A DNA stretch of 50,619 nucleotides from positions 60,580 through 111,198 of the forward strand of contig JAHBMJ010001550.1 in the NCBI GenBank assembly GCA_018398765.1. The letters run 5' to 3'. The stretch is from Chromera velia (taxonomy: Eukaryota; Sar; Chromeraceae). A model generated the notes under the pieces. That model ran no database searches. It was not told the DNA's origin and saw only the letters and a program-made list of their open reading frames with translations. Below are positions 11,180 through 23,467 of this stretch, piece by piece; the stretch's first letter is position 1; each line of letters starts with the position of its first letter. Position numbers and translations under genes: made by a program.

Positions 11180-11338
11180 GGCACAGATTTGAGGTTAAAA
11201 GTTAGATTTGAGGTAGATTTGATGTAGATTTGATAAGAGTGTCAGAGCAAGCCCCATTAGACCGGCAGATTTGATTCGAAGTTAAGCCTGACCCTAGGCC
11301 TGACCTCAAATCAAATCAAATCTGGTCAGTGGTCACTA
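11180..11338 (-). mobile_element. Second solitary hAT-like element end (inverted)
   Basis: Read on the minus strand it starts TAGTGACCACTGACCAG and continues into TTTGATTTGATTTGAGG. It is the inverse counterpart of the end at 6822. A GGGGGGTCTGGGGGGGC motif sits immediately outside its inner edge at about 11166. Confidence 0.5.
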
Positions 11339-12609
11339 GACATGGGCTTTTAAGCTAACCCAAAAATGCGGCTTTAACTTTCAAGTTTCAAGTGGTGTCT
11401 AGGTTTAGGGAGGTCCCGAACATTTTGACATCTAGTTTGACACTGCCAATTGACAGTAATACTTTGATTTACCTTAAGACTTACCTTTTTAAAAAGTTAA
11501 CTTATAGCATATTGAACTTACCATGCAATTTGAAACAGTCCGGTTGGTGGATCTGGAGAACTACTGTATAAAATATGAATCTAAAAATTTGTGTACAAAG
11601 TGGGTTTAAAACGGCTAGAAGCAAACACTATATATAACTTTTAAAGGCCTTTACGATTTTTTTTTTTCACAATTGATTATAGAAGAAATGTTCGGTGTAG
11701 TGTTTGGTTGTCCAAAATGGTAAGTCAAAAAGGCAACTTACCAAAAATGGTTGGTGAGGCATGTTTCTCAGACTTTGCAGACGCCGTGGCCCCTAGCGTG
11801 GCCCGTGGTTCCGTATGCTCTCAGGGTTATTTTTGTCTTTGTACACTTGCATCCAAATGGTGCCGCTTACCCTGGGTGCAACGGACCGTCTTGGCCTTGC
11901 AAGATTTTTTAAACGCCCTTCTCAATCTGGGTGGACAGAAGTGAACGGAACTTGCATAGCAATGGTGGGCCAGAGCCTAAGAGTTAAGTGTCTCACCGGC
12001 TTTTCATTCATTCATTCATTCATTCATTCATTCATTCATTCATTCAATTTATTCATTCATTCATCCATTCACACAGAGAGCCATTCACGCAATGCCATCG
12101 TGACACACGCGGAGACTTAAATAAGAGTGCAACGGATCGACGGGTAAGAGGCTAACTTTGATCGAAGAGCCTCATAGCTCGGCCCTACAGTGTGTGCCGG
12201 GACCGAACAGAAAGAGAGAGGGGGGGGGACAGTCTCCTCATGCACTCCCGAACCTCCCCCCTTCACCGTAGTGGAAAGGAAAGGAAAGATTGGAACACTT
12301 CGGGAGCTCAATCGACACGAAAGAGAAAGAGAAAGAGAAAGGGCAAGACAGGCAACCTCCTGACTGCTTCCTGCGGAAGGACTAGGACGCCCCATGCATG
12401 TAGGGCAATCATTGAGACGAACAAATTTTCAAATGGACTCAATCGGCACGTGATCGAGAACCAAAACCCGTAGCCCTCCCCTCTCTCTCTCTCTCTCTCT
12501 CCCTCCCTCTCTCTCTCTGTCTCTCAGAGCGTTCATGCACCCTCTCCGTCTCCAACGATTATTGTTATGCATTCTTGCTCACTCATACACTCGAACGCAC
12601 GCCCGCCCG

Positions 12610-12652
<43 letters not shown>

Positions 12653-12674
12653 TCATTCACTCAGTCACTCACTC
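11339..12674. other. Intergenic region with microsatellites
   Basis: No gene is supported. It contains (CATT)n at about 12004-12070, a GAAAGA-rich patch near 12318-12340, (CT)n at about 12480-12520 and (CA)n at about 12611-12650. The last two lie just beyond the LRR gene's stop codon, so they are probably in or near its 3' UTR. Confidence 0.35.
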
Positions 12675-15600
12675 CTACTCGTCCTCACTCTCTGAGGCTA
12701 AATGCTCCCCGATATCACTGTTCGAGCCACCAGACGCATAGGTGCCAAACCAGGCATGCCTGCCTACTTTCTCATCTCTCTCTGCTTTGTCGAAGATCTT
12801 TTTCACAGCTGCATCGAAGCTCTTTTCTTTCTTTTTGTCTTCCTTGACACTCTCCTGGTCTCCCAACGTCAGGACCTCAAGACGTGGGAAGGATTGGGGC
12901 GGGAGCTCTTTGATGAAGGCAGAGACACCTTTGGCGGTGATTCGGTTCCTGTCGAGACAGATTTTGGTCATCTTCCGACACGGCCCGTGTGCACTGAACA
13001 CCCTGCCCAACTCCCTCATGTGTCCATCACCCATCCTGCACCCTCGCAGGTCGAGGCGTTCCAAATTTGCCACCTTCCCCCTAGACACCCCCACCGGACT
13101 TGTTGCGAGGGCGGCAAGTGCCTGAATCGAAACCCGCCCCCCGCTCAAATTGAGATACCCGATGGACGGGGGGAGTCCATTCTCACTTTCCGCGATCGCG
13201 TGGATCACGCTGTCGACACTCTGGCCCTGATACCCAACACGGGGGGGGATGATCCCGATACCACCACGGGGCAGCCCGCCGAGAAAGGGATTCTCGGGTC
13301 GGGGGGCTGTGAAATGGAGGAGGAGTTGTCCGTGCCTGACCTTGTCGGCAAATTCCGGGATGTGGTCATAATCGAGACGGAAGGTCAAACCGTCGCACAT
13401 CGTCGTCTCTTCCCCAGACAAGCTCTGTAAAGCTGGGAGCTTGAAGAGTGCTGCTGCTGTGGGCCGGTTATAGGGATCATAGTGGAGGGGTCCGCTCTCG
13501 TGGAGGTGAAGGTGTTTGAGCATGGGGAGCCCATCCTGACTCTCTCCAATGCCCTCAAAAAAGGGCATCCAGGTCTCACCCCGGGCCGCGTTTCGGGAGG
13601 GCCCTGACTCTTCACTCAGAGAGAGGGAAGACACACGGGCCATCCCCCCCTCTCGGGCTGCGTCCCCGAGGCCACGCATCCCTTCTGGGGTCAGACCATG
13701 GATCGAGATTTTGGACACATTCGGCATTTTATTGGAGTTCAACGCTACGCCTAGAGACCCTCCCGCCCCCTCTTCTGGTTTCCCGTCTTTGATGGACAGT
13801 TCTTCAAGCAAGGGCATTCCCTCCTCGCTAGAAACGATCGCTTCCATCACCGCATCTGTCCCATCCTTTCCGAACCCTTCCCCAGCATCCCCCTTCCCAA
13901 CGTCTACACCCAGACTGAGGGAGTGCAGTCCACTGAACCGCCCCGCCTCAAAAGCAGCGGCAAGGTGGAAACGCGCGGATTCGGGGAGGCGAAAATCGCC
14001 AAATGCGAAGTCACGCATATTCGGAAGGTTTCCGAGACAGAGGGATTCGGTGAAGGCTGTGACAGTCTTTGTCAACTCATGCTTTGGCTGTGGCTGTGCT
14101 GCTTTTGCCAACGCTGTCTCTTCCTCGTCCCCCATCCATGCGCTCCCCTGGAGTCGGAGCTTTCGGACAGGGATCAGTCGGTTCAGGACGATTGCTTTTG
14201 TGAGCAGTTGGAGGCCTTCATCGAACTCGTCGTTCTTTTCAAAACCAAAATGGAAGTCCACATCGAGAACCTCACAGCACTGAGGGGGTGGAGGACTGCC
14301 GTCGGTCCCAACGAGTGCACGAAGGAACATTGAGACAGTCTGATTCTCAAGATCAAGACTGAGGATGCGGATGGGAGGGTACTCGCCAGTAGCAAGCGAG
14401 CGCACCCTCACTGGGTGCATTTGTTTCCCCTTTAGCTCCATGTCAACGCGGAGGGAAGGGGGGCACTCTCTGGAGCTGAGAGCACTGAGGAATTGAGAGA
14501 TCGGGTTTTTGTTTTCAACGAAACTCATCCCCATCAAATTCAGACCTCTCATCTGGGGGACACATTTGGTTTTGAGTGCCTTCCCGGTGTCAGACAGGAA
14601 AGCACCCGTGCACTCATTCTCTCCTAGGTCGAGAACTTCCAACTTTTTCACACCCCCCGTTCCAATCTTTTGAACAATCACCTTTGCCTGCTGATCTTTC
14701 AGTCCGCACTTAGACATCAAGAGAGATTTCAGATGGGGAAGAGATGAATCAGTGAGCAAGTCAGAGAACGACTCTACTTCGGCTTGTGGGAGTTCGTTTC
14801 TCGACAGACTCAGTTTCTCGACAGGGAGCGATCTGCCCTCCACCCCCCTCTTGAGAGAAGCCATCCCCTGAGGACTCAGGCGGACGTTCTCCAGGGACAA
14901 TTCCTTCAGACGGAACGCCTTCTGCGGCACTTTCTCCAATGAAGCCCCCAGGCCTCCGATCCCCACATCACCGAGAGGGTTGTCTGCACACACAGATACA
15001 AACACAAACAAACAGACAGACAGACAGACAGAAGAAAACACACAGGGGATCGAAGAATGCATGCACATACACACACAAACAAACAGACAGACAGAAGAAA
15101 ACACACAGGGGATCGAAGAATGCATGCACATACACACACAAACAAACAGACAGACAGAAGAAAACACACAGGGGATCGAAGAATGCATGCACATACACAC
15201 ACAAACAGACAGACAGACAGAAGAAAACACACAGGGGATCGAAGAATGCATGCACACACACACACAAACAGACAGACAGAAGAAAACACACAGGGGATCG
15301 AAGAATGCATGCACACACACACACAAACAGACAGACAGAAGAAAACACACAGGGGATCGAAGAATGCATGCACACACACACACACACAAACAGACAGACA
15401 GACAGTCAGACAGACAGAAGAAAACACACAGGGGATCGAAGAATGCATGCACATACACACACAAACAGACAGACAGAAGAAAACACACAGGGGATCGAAG
15501 AATGCATGCACACACACACACAAACAGACAGACAGAAGAAAACACACAGGGGATCGAAGAATGCATGCACATACACACACAAACAGACAGACAGACAGAA

Positions 15601-18600
15601 GAAAACACACAGGGGATCGAAGAATGCATGCACATACACACACAAACAGACAGACAGACAGACAGAAGAAAACACACAGGGGATCGAAGAATGCCTCCAC
15701 ATACACACACAAACAGACAGACAGACAGAAGAAAACACACAGGGGATCGAAGAATGCATGCATGCCTGGCCTCTATATGCCGCATTGACTTTCAAACGTT
15801 TGATCGATTCAGATTTGAAACCATTACTTAGTCTAACATGAAGAAAGCATCGTCCCCCTTCCTCTGTGAAGAGAAATCCACAATTAAGAAAGGTTTGAAC
15901 CAAAACCCGGGGGCCGGCCCCTGTGGTGGATTCATTCATTCATTCATCTTTGAAGTCGTTGCTCCCTGACCATACATCTGTGACCCCGGCATTCTTTCTA
16001 GCTTCCTTCCTCCGTTTCTCTGTCGTTCTCTTCCAGTCCATTTTCGTCTCCCAATCTGTCGCACCACATCACGAAATACGGGGCACAAGAGCAACTCAGT
16101 TGCCTGATGGGCTGGCTGACCATTCAAGATCAACCTCTCCAGATAGGGCAGCATCAAGGAGAAGAAGGAGAAGCACTCGGGGTTTTCCTGAGGGCCGAAG
16201 GAGTTTTCGGCAAAAATGAAGGTCGTCACGATCGGCACCTCCGTCTCCTTGTTTGGCCTCTTCTCCTTCATTTGGCGTCTCAGTGCTGCACTCCTTGTGT
16301 TGCGATTTTCTCCATTCTCCTCCTCCTGCGCCGTCGCTTCTAACTTACGCATTGTCAGAAAGCGGAGAAAGAGGTTGTACGCGTTTCCCTTCACAGCGAG
16401 AGCATCTGCAACCACACACACACACACATGTATATACAGACACGCGTGCGCACGCACGAAAGAGAGGGAGAGGGAGAGAGAGACCATAAACTTACATTCA
16501 GGACAGTAACGCATCCTTTGCTAGCTGTGCAGCGTTCATTCATTCACAACAGAAACTCCCTCCAGGGTGGTCCCCGACTTCTGCCTGACTTCCTCTACCT
16601 GGAAGCAGGAAATAATTGACTGCAATGCAGGAGCGCTTCTTACAAGGATCCCTTGAGCCTCTTCGCATTGTCAGCCTGCTCGAAGACCTTCGCACTTTGA
16701 TACGGTCTGCCTTTCTTTCTTGCTTTCTTTTCACAGGCAGAGACAGAGACCAGACTGTCAAAAAACGAACGACTCTAGCTTAAGTCTCATCGTCCCGTTG
16801 ACCCTTCCTTCCTTCCTTCCACCCTCCCACCGACCGACCAACCGACCTAGTTTGATCTCCTCGATGGATGAAGGAACATTGTTGATAAGGAAATAAATGT
16901 CGTCTTCAGTCAGGCCCTGAGTGCCTGCAGAGAGCCAGAACCCGGGAGAAGAGAGAGGTGGCATCAAAGGAAGCCATCCAGCGAAGAAAATGGATAAAAG
17001 GACTGTCATCCATCCGTTTGGGTCCTTTCCTTTCTCAAAGCTGGACAAAGAAAGATCTTTTCTGCATGACTCTCTTGATATTTATTCTTTCTGATCCCCT
17101 CTTACAGACAGACTTTCTTCCCCTGTCCCCGTGTGATCTTCGTCTCCTTCCTTCCCCCCCCCATTTGTTGGGCTCGGTTATTTATACGCCCTATCGATAG
17201 AACAGACATACGGATGGCATCAACTTGGCCGTGTCCCTCTAATCACTGGTTGACGGACAGGCTCGAGGCCTCGTTGGTGCTCTCAGATTGGGTTCCCCCC
17301 TTCACATACAGACTCTCTTTCCCTCGATCCATTTCTCACTTACTGCCTGATCGACTGCGCATACAGACTCTCTTTCTCTCGATCCATTTCTCACTTACTG
17401 CCTGATCGACTGCGCATACAGACTCTCTTTCCCTCGATCCATTTCTCACTTACTGCCTGATCGACTGCGCATACAGACTCTCTTTCCCTCGATCCATTTC
17501 TCACTCACTGCCTGATCGACTGCGCATACAGACTCTCTTTCCCTCGATCCATTTCTCACTCACTGCCTGATCGACTGCGCATACAGACTCTCTTTCCCTC
17601 GATCCATTTCTCACTCACTGCCTGATCGACTGCGCATACAGACTCTCTTTCCCTCGATCCATTTCTCACTCACTGCCTGATCGACTGCGCTGACCAACCA
17701 GAAAGGTCGAGGCTGGTCGGGAGATCCGCAAACCGGTCGGTCTGCAGTTCAAGAGGGAGGGGGAGGGACAGACAAACAGACATACAGACAGACAGACAGG
17801 CAGGCAGAGAGGCAGAGGATATGTGCTTCGTGGAGGAATGGAAGGAATGAATGGAGGTCCAACTGGGGGTGGGGGGGGGAAGATGCAGGCCAGAGAGAAA
17901 TCCTGTCAAAAGTCGTTCAAGAAGAGACAGAGGGTGAAACAAAGCGAAGAAAGAAAGAAAGAAGAAAGAAAGAAAAGAAGGAAGTTGACGATCATCCGCC
18001 GTCTTCAAAGAGAGAGAAGAGAAGGCAGCTGAGATCATGACTAACCCTGGCAATCACGTGGCTTGCCAGCCACGCCAGGCTGAATGACTCCCTATTCCTC
18101 GCCAGGTCAGAGAAGGTCTGCATTTGGGAGGGTCGCGTCGCACCCAAGCAAGACACACCAAGGCAAGCGGGAGGGGGGGGAGGGAGGCAGGAATGAAGAA
18201 CAGAAAGGACAAAGAAGGCAGGAGGAAACAGAAAACCTCCCTCTGGAAGCAACGATGCAGCTGGGAGGAAAGAGCGAAAGACTGGACGACGTGCAAATAA
18301 AGCAGAACGAGCTGGGGCGACAGTATAGAGGAGAGGATATGGGTGGAAAAGCCTTTGACAGCCGGGAAACGCACAATTCGTGCATGAAGGGATCAACCCT
18401 CACTCTGTCGGCATTCCTCTAGCACGCAAATATACTGAGGAGACCCTGCGTGAGGCGAAAGGGGGGGAAAGGAAAAAAAGATGGAAGGAGACAGCACACA
18501 ACAGGGGCCTCTGTGTATTTCTGTCCCTGTTGCGTCTGTTTGTCATCACGGAGGAACGGCGCCGGCCTTCACTTCCAAACTCAACAATACATTGAGACAA

Positions 18601-18778
18601 CAGAATATAAATAGCTCAATTGCCTGCCTACCTCAGAAGTGAGCGGCATTTGCTGAAGCAAGATGGCAAGAGCCTCGTCCGCTGTAGGGACCTTGAGAGA
18701 CTCCGCCTTTCCATCGTCAGCCTTCATCACTTTTGCGGTACCCTTCGCCCCCCCCTGCGCCCCCTTTTTCGGGGGCAT
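12675..18778 (-). CDS. Leucine-rich-repeat protein, ribonuclease-inhibitor-like, seven exons
   Basis: About 1014 residues. Exons in coding order: 18632-18778, 18046-18117, 17699-17741, 16847-16924, 16644-16754, 16121-16405 and 14983-12675. All introns are GT-AG; the first two are phase 0 and the remaining four phase 1. Several joins rebuild LRR units: exon 3 ending LPTSLDLSG runs into TQGLTEDDIYFL, and exon 6 ending LERLILN runs into DNPLGDVGIGG. The large last exon carries many units such as VKKLEVLDLGENE, LHSLSLGVD, LERLDLRGCRMGDGHM and MTKICLDRNRITAKG. The N-terminus is Lys/Ala-rich (MPPKKGAQGGAKGTAK) with no signal peptide or membrane span, so it is probably an intracellular protein-binding scaffold. 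The partner is unknown. Exon 5 is the least certain: it is basic, and its alternative frame looks equally coding-like but breaks phase. The stop is TAG. Confidence 0.75.
14990..15766. repeat. Twelve-copy 59-79 bp minisatellite in LRR intron 6
   Basis: The unit core GGGGATCGAAGAATGC recurs at 15045, 15108, 15171, 15234, 15293, 15352, 15431, 15490, 15549, 15612, 15679 and 15742. Between cores are variable (CA)n and (CAGA)n runs, which account for the differing periods. The array ends a few bases from the acceptor of the last LRR exon (14984). On the sense strand it is mostly pyrimidine plus G. It leaves open frames of 240-300 codons on both strands, which should not be read as protein. Confidence 0.93.
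17305..17689. repeat. Seven exact 55-bp tandem repeats in LRR intron 3
   Basis: Units start at 17305, 17360, 17415, 17470, 17525, 17580 and 17635 with almost no variation. The array abuts the donor of LRR exon 3 (17698). Read in the gene's sense direction, every unit contains GGCAGTAAGTGAG (three units) or GGCAGTGAGTGAG (four units). Each is therefore a near-consensus 5' splice site. Confidence 0.95.
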
Positions 18779-19505
18779 GACGGCGTGTGGCCACTGGGCA
18801 GATTCAGTCGCCGCCTCTTTCTCAAATCAAAAGAGGTGGCACCGGAGAGAAAGAAAAGACGGCAGATACCCTAGGTTCAACAGCTCAATCACGTGAGTCA
18901 ATTACCTCAGCCACAGTGCGCCAGTTCACTTTCCGGGACTGCTTTCGGACGCAGGAAGACAAAAGGCTGTCCACACACGTGTATGAGTGCTTTGTCTTGT
19001 ATTAATATGCCTCAGACACTTTGCAGAACAAAATTAAGTTGCACAAAGAAGCATCGTCGCAGACTGAAACGGTCGCAGAATGTCGCAGATTCCGAAAAGC
19101 TGGAAACTTTTTTTTTTTTTCCCGGGAAGACCCCAGACCCGGCCGGGCCCCATGCACGATTTTGGCCGGTCCGTGAATCGTGCGATGTGAGATAACAAAA
19201 TGCATGGGGGGGCGCTATTGGGCGCTTCGCCAGGTGCACAACTCTTAAACGCCATCCGTGCACCATCTATACCTACCTAGATACTACTAGATACCTACCG
19301 GCTCTGACAAACCTCTGGCAGCACACAGAAGACATATTAATCGTACTACCCATTCTACGATCTGATACGATCTGACACTCGGCACCAAATTGGTACTAAT
19401 CGGTGCAGAGCACCCCACTGTTGTATAGCCTTATATGGCGAAACCCAGGGCTGTTAAATTACAGTGCCTCTTTTTTTTTTTTAAACGTGCATCGAGTACA
19501 ATAAT
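18779..19505. other. Upstream region of the LRR gene
   Basis: No gene is supported. The first few hundred bases presumably hold the LRR gene's promoter on the minus strand, but no TATA-like element is clear. A poly-T run is at about 19110-19121 and another at 19470-19481. Near 19150-19185 two partly inverse segments (GCACGATT and AATCGTGC) could form a hairpin. Confidence 0.3.
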
Positions 19506-19947
19506 TGTAGTATCCTACCTCCCGGTGCCGCCCCGCTGCCGCCGTTCGGTCTTTGTCGTATACGCGCCGCCTTTACTTCCATCGCCCGCCACCGCATTCT
19601 GTCTGTCTGGCCCCGGAAAGCTTGTCTTTGGGACTCTTTGCATTCGCATGGGGACCGGTTAGATTTAATCTACTCTCAGCCGTCTCACTGAGATCATTCG
19701 TTCCATTTGTCCGGTCATGAGTTTGTCTTTTCTTAGCAAGCTAGTCAAGCCCGAATCCTCTCGACTCTACGAAGGGCTAAGGATCTATCTGTATCCAATC
19801 CTTTAACTGACTGAGATCTTCAGACTCAGCTAGAGTCTGTAGAGTTTGGAGATTTAATGAGATTCATCTCTCTGTCTAGGCCGCGTCTCTCGGTCTAGCT
19901 CTCCGTCTGTCCTGCCGCTACCTCCAAAGGAGCAGGAAGGTGTTACA
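19506..19947 (+). repeat. Left LTR of the 19.5-23.9 kb element
   Basis: 442 bp, starting TGTAGT and ending GTTACA. It aligns with 23468-23891 over its whole length, with many transitions and a few indels. Near the left end it has about 15 extra bases that the other copy lacks. Confidence 0.8.
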
Positions 19948-22900
19948 TGTGACTTACTTCAGCGAGAGGTGACTACTTCCTTCTGTTCTGGATTCAGTTG
20001 TCGCCTCGGTTTCCTCCATCTTCTTATGGAAAGAGAGTCTGCATCCATGTATCCGTTTCTTTTCTTAACCACTGCGGGCACAGTCAGGAAACTGTAAAAA
20101 AGGGTGTCAGAGACCCTTTGCATCCCATGTCAGCTGGCCGGAGCTCTCCTTTCTTGCTCTTCTGGTCTGGTGGGAACTTTTCTTTCTCGGTTTCTAAGGA
20201 AGAAGCTGAAAACGGGAGATAGAAATTGTTGTAGAGTCAGGAGAGACTAGAGACAAGAAAAGATTTCTTTCTCACGAAAACTGAAGAAAAGCTTGGAGAC
20301 GATCGGCCTTACCACTCACAAGCAGACTGAAGAAAAATAGGCAGTTGGTTTCTTTGTTTCTGTATGTGTCGACTGGCTGTTTTATTCTTCATCTTCAGTG
20401 CAAGAGGAGACTGATCCCCTTCGCTTACCTTGCTGTGGTCGCTTAATTGCTTGTCTACTTGGGCCTGACCAGCCTGTGCAGCTTACAAACACCAACTGTC
20501 TGTCTTTGCTTGTTGGACTGCTCATCCAGCGACTTTGGTAGGTCGGGTAATACGAAGACATATCTTTTTGCTTTGAGTGAGACAGACTCAGTTCGTTTAA
20601 GCATGTGCCTTCGTAGTATGGTTGAGAGTGACTACCTAGGTGACTGCTGTCTATGGATGGATGTGAGATGCCATGAAAGCGTTTGTTGAGAAAAGTAGAG
20701 CAGTGAGAGAGTATAGAAGAACATGTGTGCCTGATGCATGCCAGGGAAACAGATGAGGGAAACGAAGGGAAAGAGTTATATGAAGGAGAAGCCGGGTGTT
20801 CCAAGCATAAAGAAGAATGTAGAGGGGGGCTACTGGGGGAGGGAACAGGGACGACGAGGGAAGGGAGAGCCGGTGTGCGAGGGGGGAGGGACTAAGGGGG
20901 GGTGGTGTACCATATGGATAGAAGCATCATAGAGCCGGTGTGCCAGGGGGGCGGAGAAGGAGGGGGGGACGCAGACGTCAATGGCCGTAAGAAGGGAGAG
21001 TGAAATGCACATATCAATTGCCATAAGAAGGGAGTGAAATACGGAATGTCAATGGCCGCGCAAGAGGGGTAAAAACGACTTGGAGCCTCCGTAGATGGCT
21101 ACGAGCGACTCGAGCCTCCGTTAATAGCTATGAGAGGCCAGGGCTCTGTAAATACCTAGCCGACTGGGAGGAAGGACCGATGATTGGCCAGGATCATCGT
21201 GTAGGGTGCAGTTACCCTACTGCCCGGCAATGGAAGATCAGAATGGAAGATGAGAATGGAAGAGAATAAAAAATGAAGAGTATAAGAGAGTGTGTACTAG
21301 GTGTGTATATGGATGCATTGTAATGTATGAATTGAAGCGTGAGTGATGAGAAAACCATATGAGTATGAAGAAAAGGAAGGCAGAAGAAGATGCAAAGGCA
21401 TTAGTTAGTAGAGCAGTATGCAGTGCCTAGTGTTCCCTTTCTCCCTCCCTTCATGCAGCCGCTGACACGCACGAGGTGTGCTTGTGCCTGCCGAGACCAC
21501 CGAGTCCCTTTGTCGAGACGAGAACCCAAAATCGATCGCCTACCCCAACGTAATCGACATGCGAGACGGGCAGAGGACTGCCTGATGCCGCCGCTATGTG
21601 CTTACGTCTGCGTATGCCCGTAACTGCCCTCACGCCCCCGCACTGGACTTGGGGGGAGAGAGCAACCAATTGACCTCCTTATGAAGCAGAGCGGCAACGA
21701 GGAGAACTGCATGAATGACAAGTCGATGCGCCGCCTGAGAGCGCTTGGAGCTTGCTGGAGCTTCCCTCTGAGGATCGATCTCTCTTCTTGTTTCGTCGCT
21801 TACGTTGTGCCTTTGTCTTCTCTCTTTGATCTCTTTGGTGAAAAAGTGTTCAGTCTACGCGTATGTAAATCTTTCCGTGTCAGATGTTTCTTTTCTCTGT
21901 GAGAAGAAGAAAGAAAGAGAGACCAAGAGAAGATGAGAAGAAGAAAAAGAAAATAAGGAGGTATGAGCTTAAAGCAAGGAGACGCCTGTCGAGACAGACG
22001 CTTCCAAAACAGAATGAAAGAAAAGAAGTCAGCCTGCATAAAGGAAAAAAACAGCCTTTGCATCCCTTTGTGGCTTCTCTCCCTTTATGTCTGCCACTGC
22101 AGGGGGAATTGCGGTGCTCCGAATCCTTCTGGGTCTGGCAGTATCGTCTCTCTCCCCCTGGTAGCGGGCACAGCGCGATATCCATCTTAAGGCGACTTGT
22201 GGAGACGGCAACGCGATTGAGTTGCTGTCTGTTTCGGTCTGTTTCTCCCTATGCTCGTGTGTGTGCGTCTCTGTCCAGTGCCTGCATGTCTGGTGACTCT
22301 TTCCTCCTCTTATCACATGTATCTGAATGTGGGATGCCGGAGGACTGAAGAGAAGGAGAAGGCAAAATAATAAAATGAATCTATTCTCTGTCCACCCTTT
22401 TCTGTTGGCATCTTTCCATCTGTCTTTCCCTGACTTGCTGCCACCGTAACGGTTTACGCCGGAAATCCACAGTACTCCTCTTTAAGAGTGAGGGCGCATG
22501 GTAGCTGTAAAGGAGAGCGGAGGTGGGAGGAATTAAAGAAAAAAGAAAAAAGAAGAAAGAACTCTGTATCGTCACCGTCTTTCCTTGCTTTACATGAGAG
22601 TTTAGGGTTGTCTGGCGTCGTCCGTGTGTCCATCTATTAATCTGTTGAGCTGCCCGCCGTGTGCCTCCTATCAATAGAGGTAGTTAACAGAAAAAAGCAG
22701 CTTCCCTGAAGATATGGAAGAAGAAAGAGAGCAGACTAAGTGCACCCACTGTCTTTATTTCTGTCCACTGCTGCTTCTGTATTTGAAGCTTTAAAGCAAA
22801 GAGAGTGGAAGAAAAAGAGGAGAAATGAATGAGGGGTTGACAGGGACCGTAGCCACCTGTCCGACCTTGACTGGTGATACAAAGCGAACGAAGCCTGGTG

Positions 22901-23467
22901 CTTCGGTAGTGGTATGTCCGATGGGAAAAGCCTGGAGCTAAGGGTTCCACGGTAAAGTACCTAGTCCGGTCTTGGAAGGTAGAAGGTTGCATCGGATCTC
23001 TCTTGACAGCTGATCTTGCGATCTGGCACCCTCAGAAAGAAAATGAATGAAAGAAAGAAAAAAAAAAAAGAGTTGTGGAGAAAAGAAAGCGACAGGCTCA
23101 CTGTGTTTGTTTGACCAACCATTACTTAATCCGCTGTCTGCTTTTACACTGCTCTGTTAATCAGACTGAGTTTCATCGTTGTGCATAACTTATTTGCGCT
23201 TATTTGCTTTGCCCAGCTAGGTCCTTCAGTGTTCAGCTGTTTTTGGCAGAGAAGTATGTCTGTTCAGCACTTTTGCTTCGTTGCATACGATCGGTGCGTC
23301 CGTCCATCAGCTTTAATGGACTTGAGTACATGAATGCGTGCCCTTCATCAAGCCGGTTTTCAGGATGATGCTTGCTTGGTCGTATTTTCACTCTGTTTGC
23401 ACGCATGCTTGATTGTGTGTGAGTTATTGCGAGGGCGCGATTTCTTTGCTGGTGAGAGGAGGGGATC

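Noticed and set aside
6822-11338. One large TIR element spanning the whole AT-rich zone
   Set aside because: The outer ends belong to the same family, but the flanking 8-mers do not match, so a single insertion cannot be shown.
13549-14283. 244-codon plus-strand frame inside the LRR exon
   Set aside because: Antisense shadow of the LRR coding exon, whose minus-strand frame has clear repeats.
14939-15841. Open frames of 240-300 codons on both strands, and the 5' extension of the LRR frame through Cys/Val/Ser-rich sequence
   Set aside because: They are translations of the tandem array. The exon 6 to exon 7 splice (16121 to 14983) rebuilds an LRR unit exactly, showing this is intron.
17305-17689. 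Regular 55-bp repeats considered as a CRISPR array
   Set aside because: Units are directly tandem with no unique spacers, the host is eukaryotic, and they lie in an intron.
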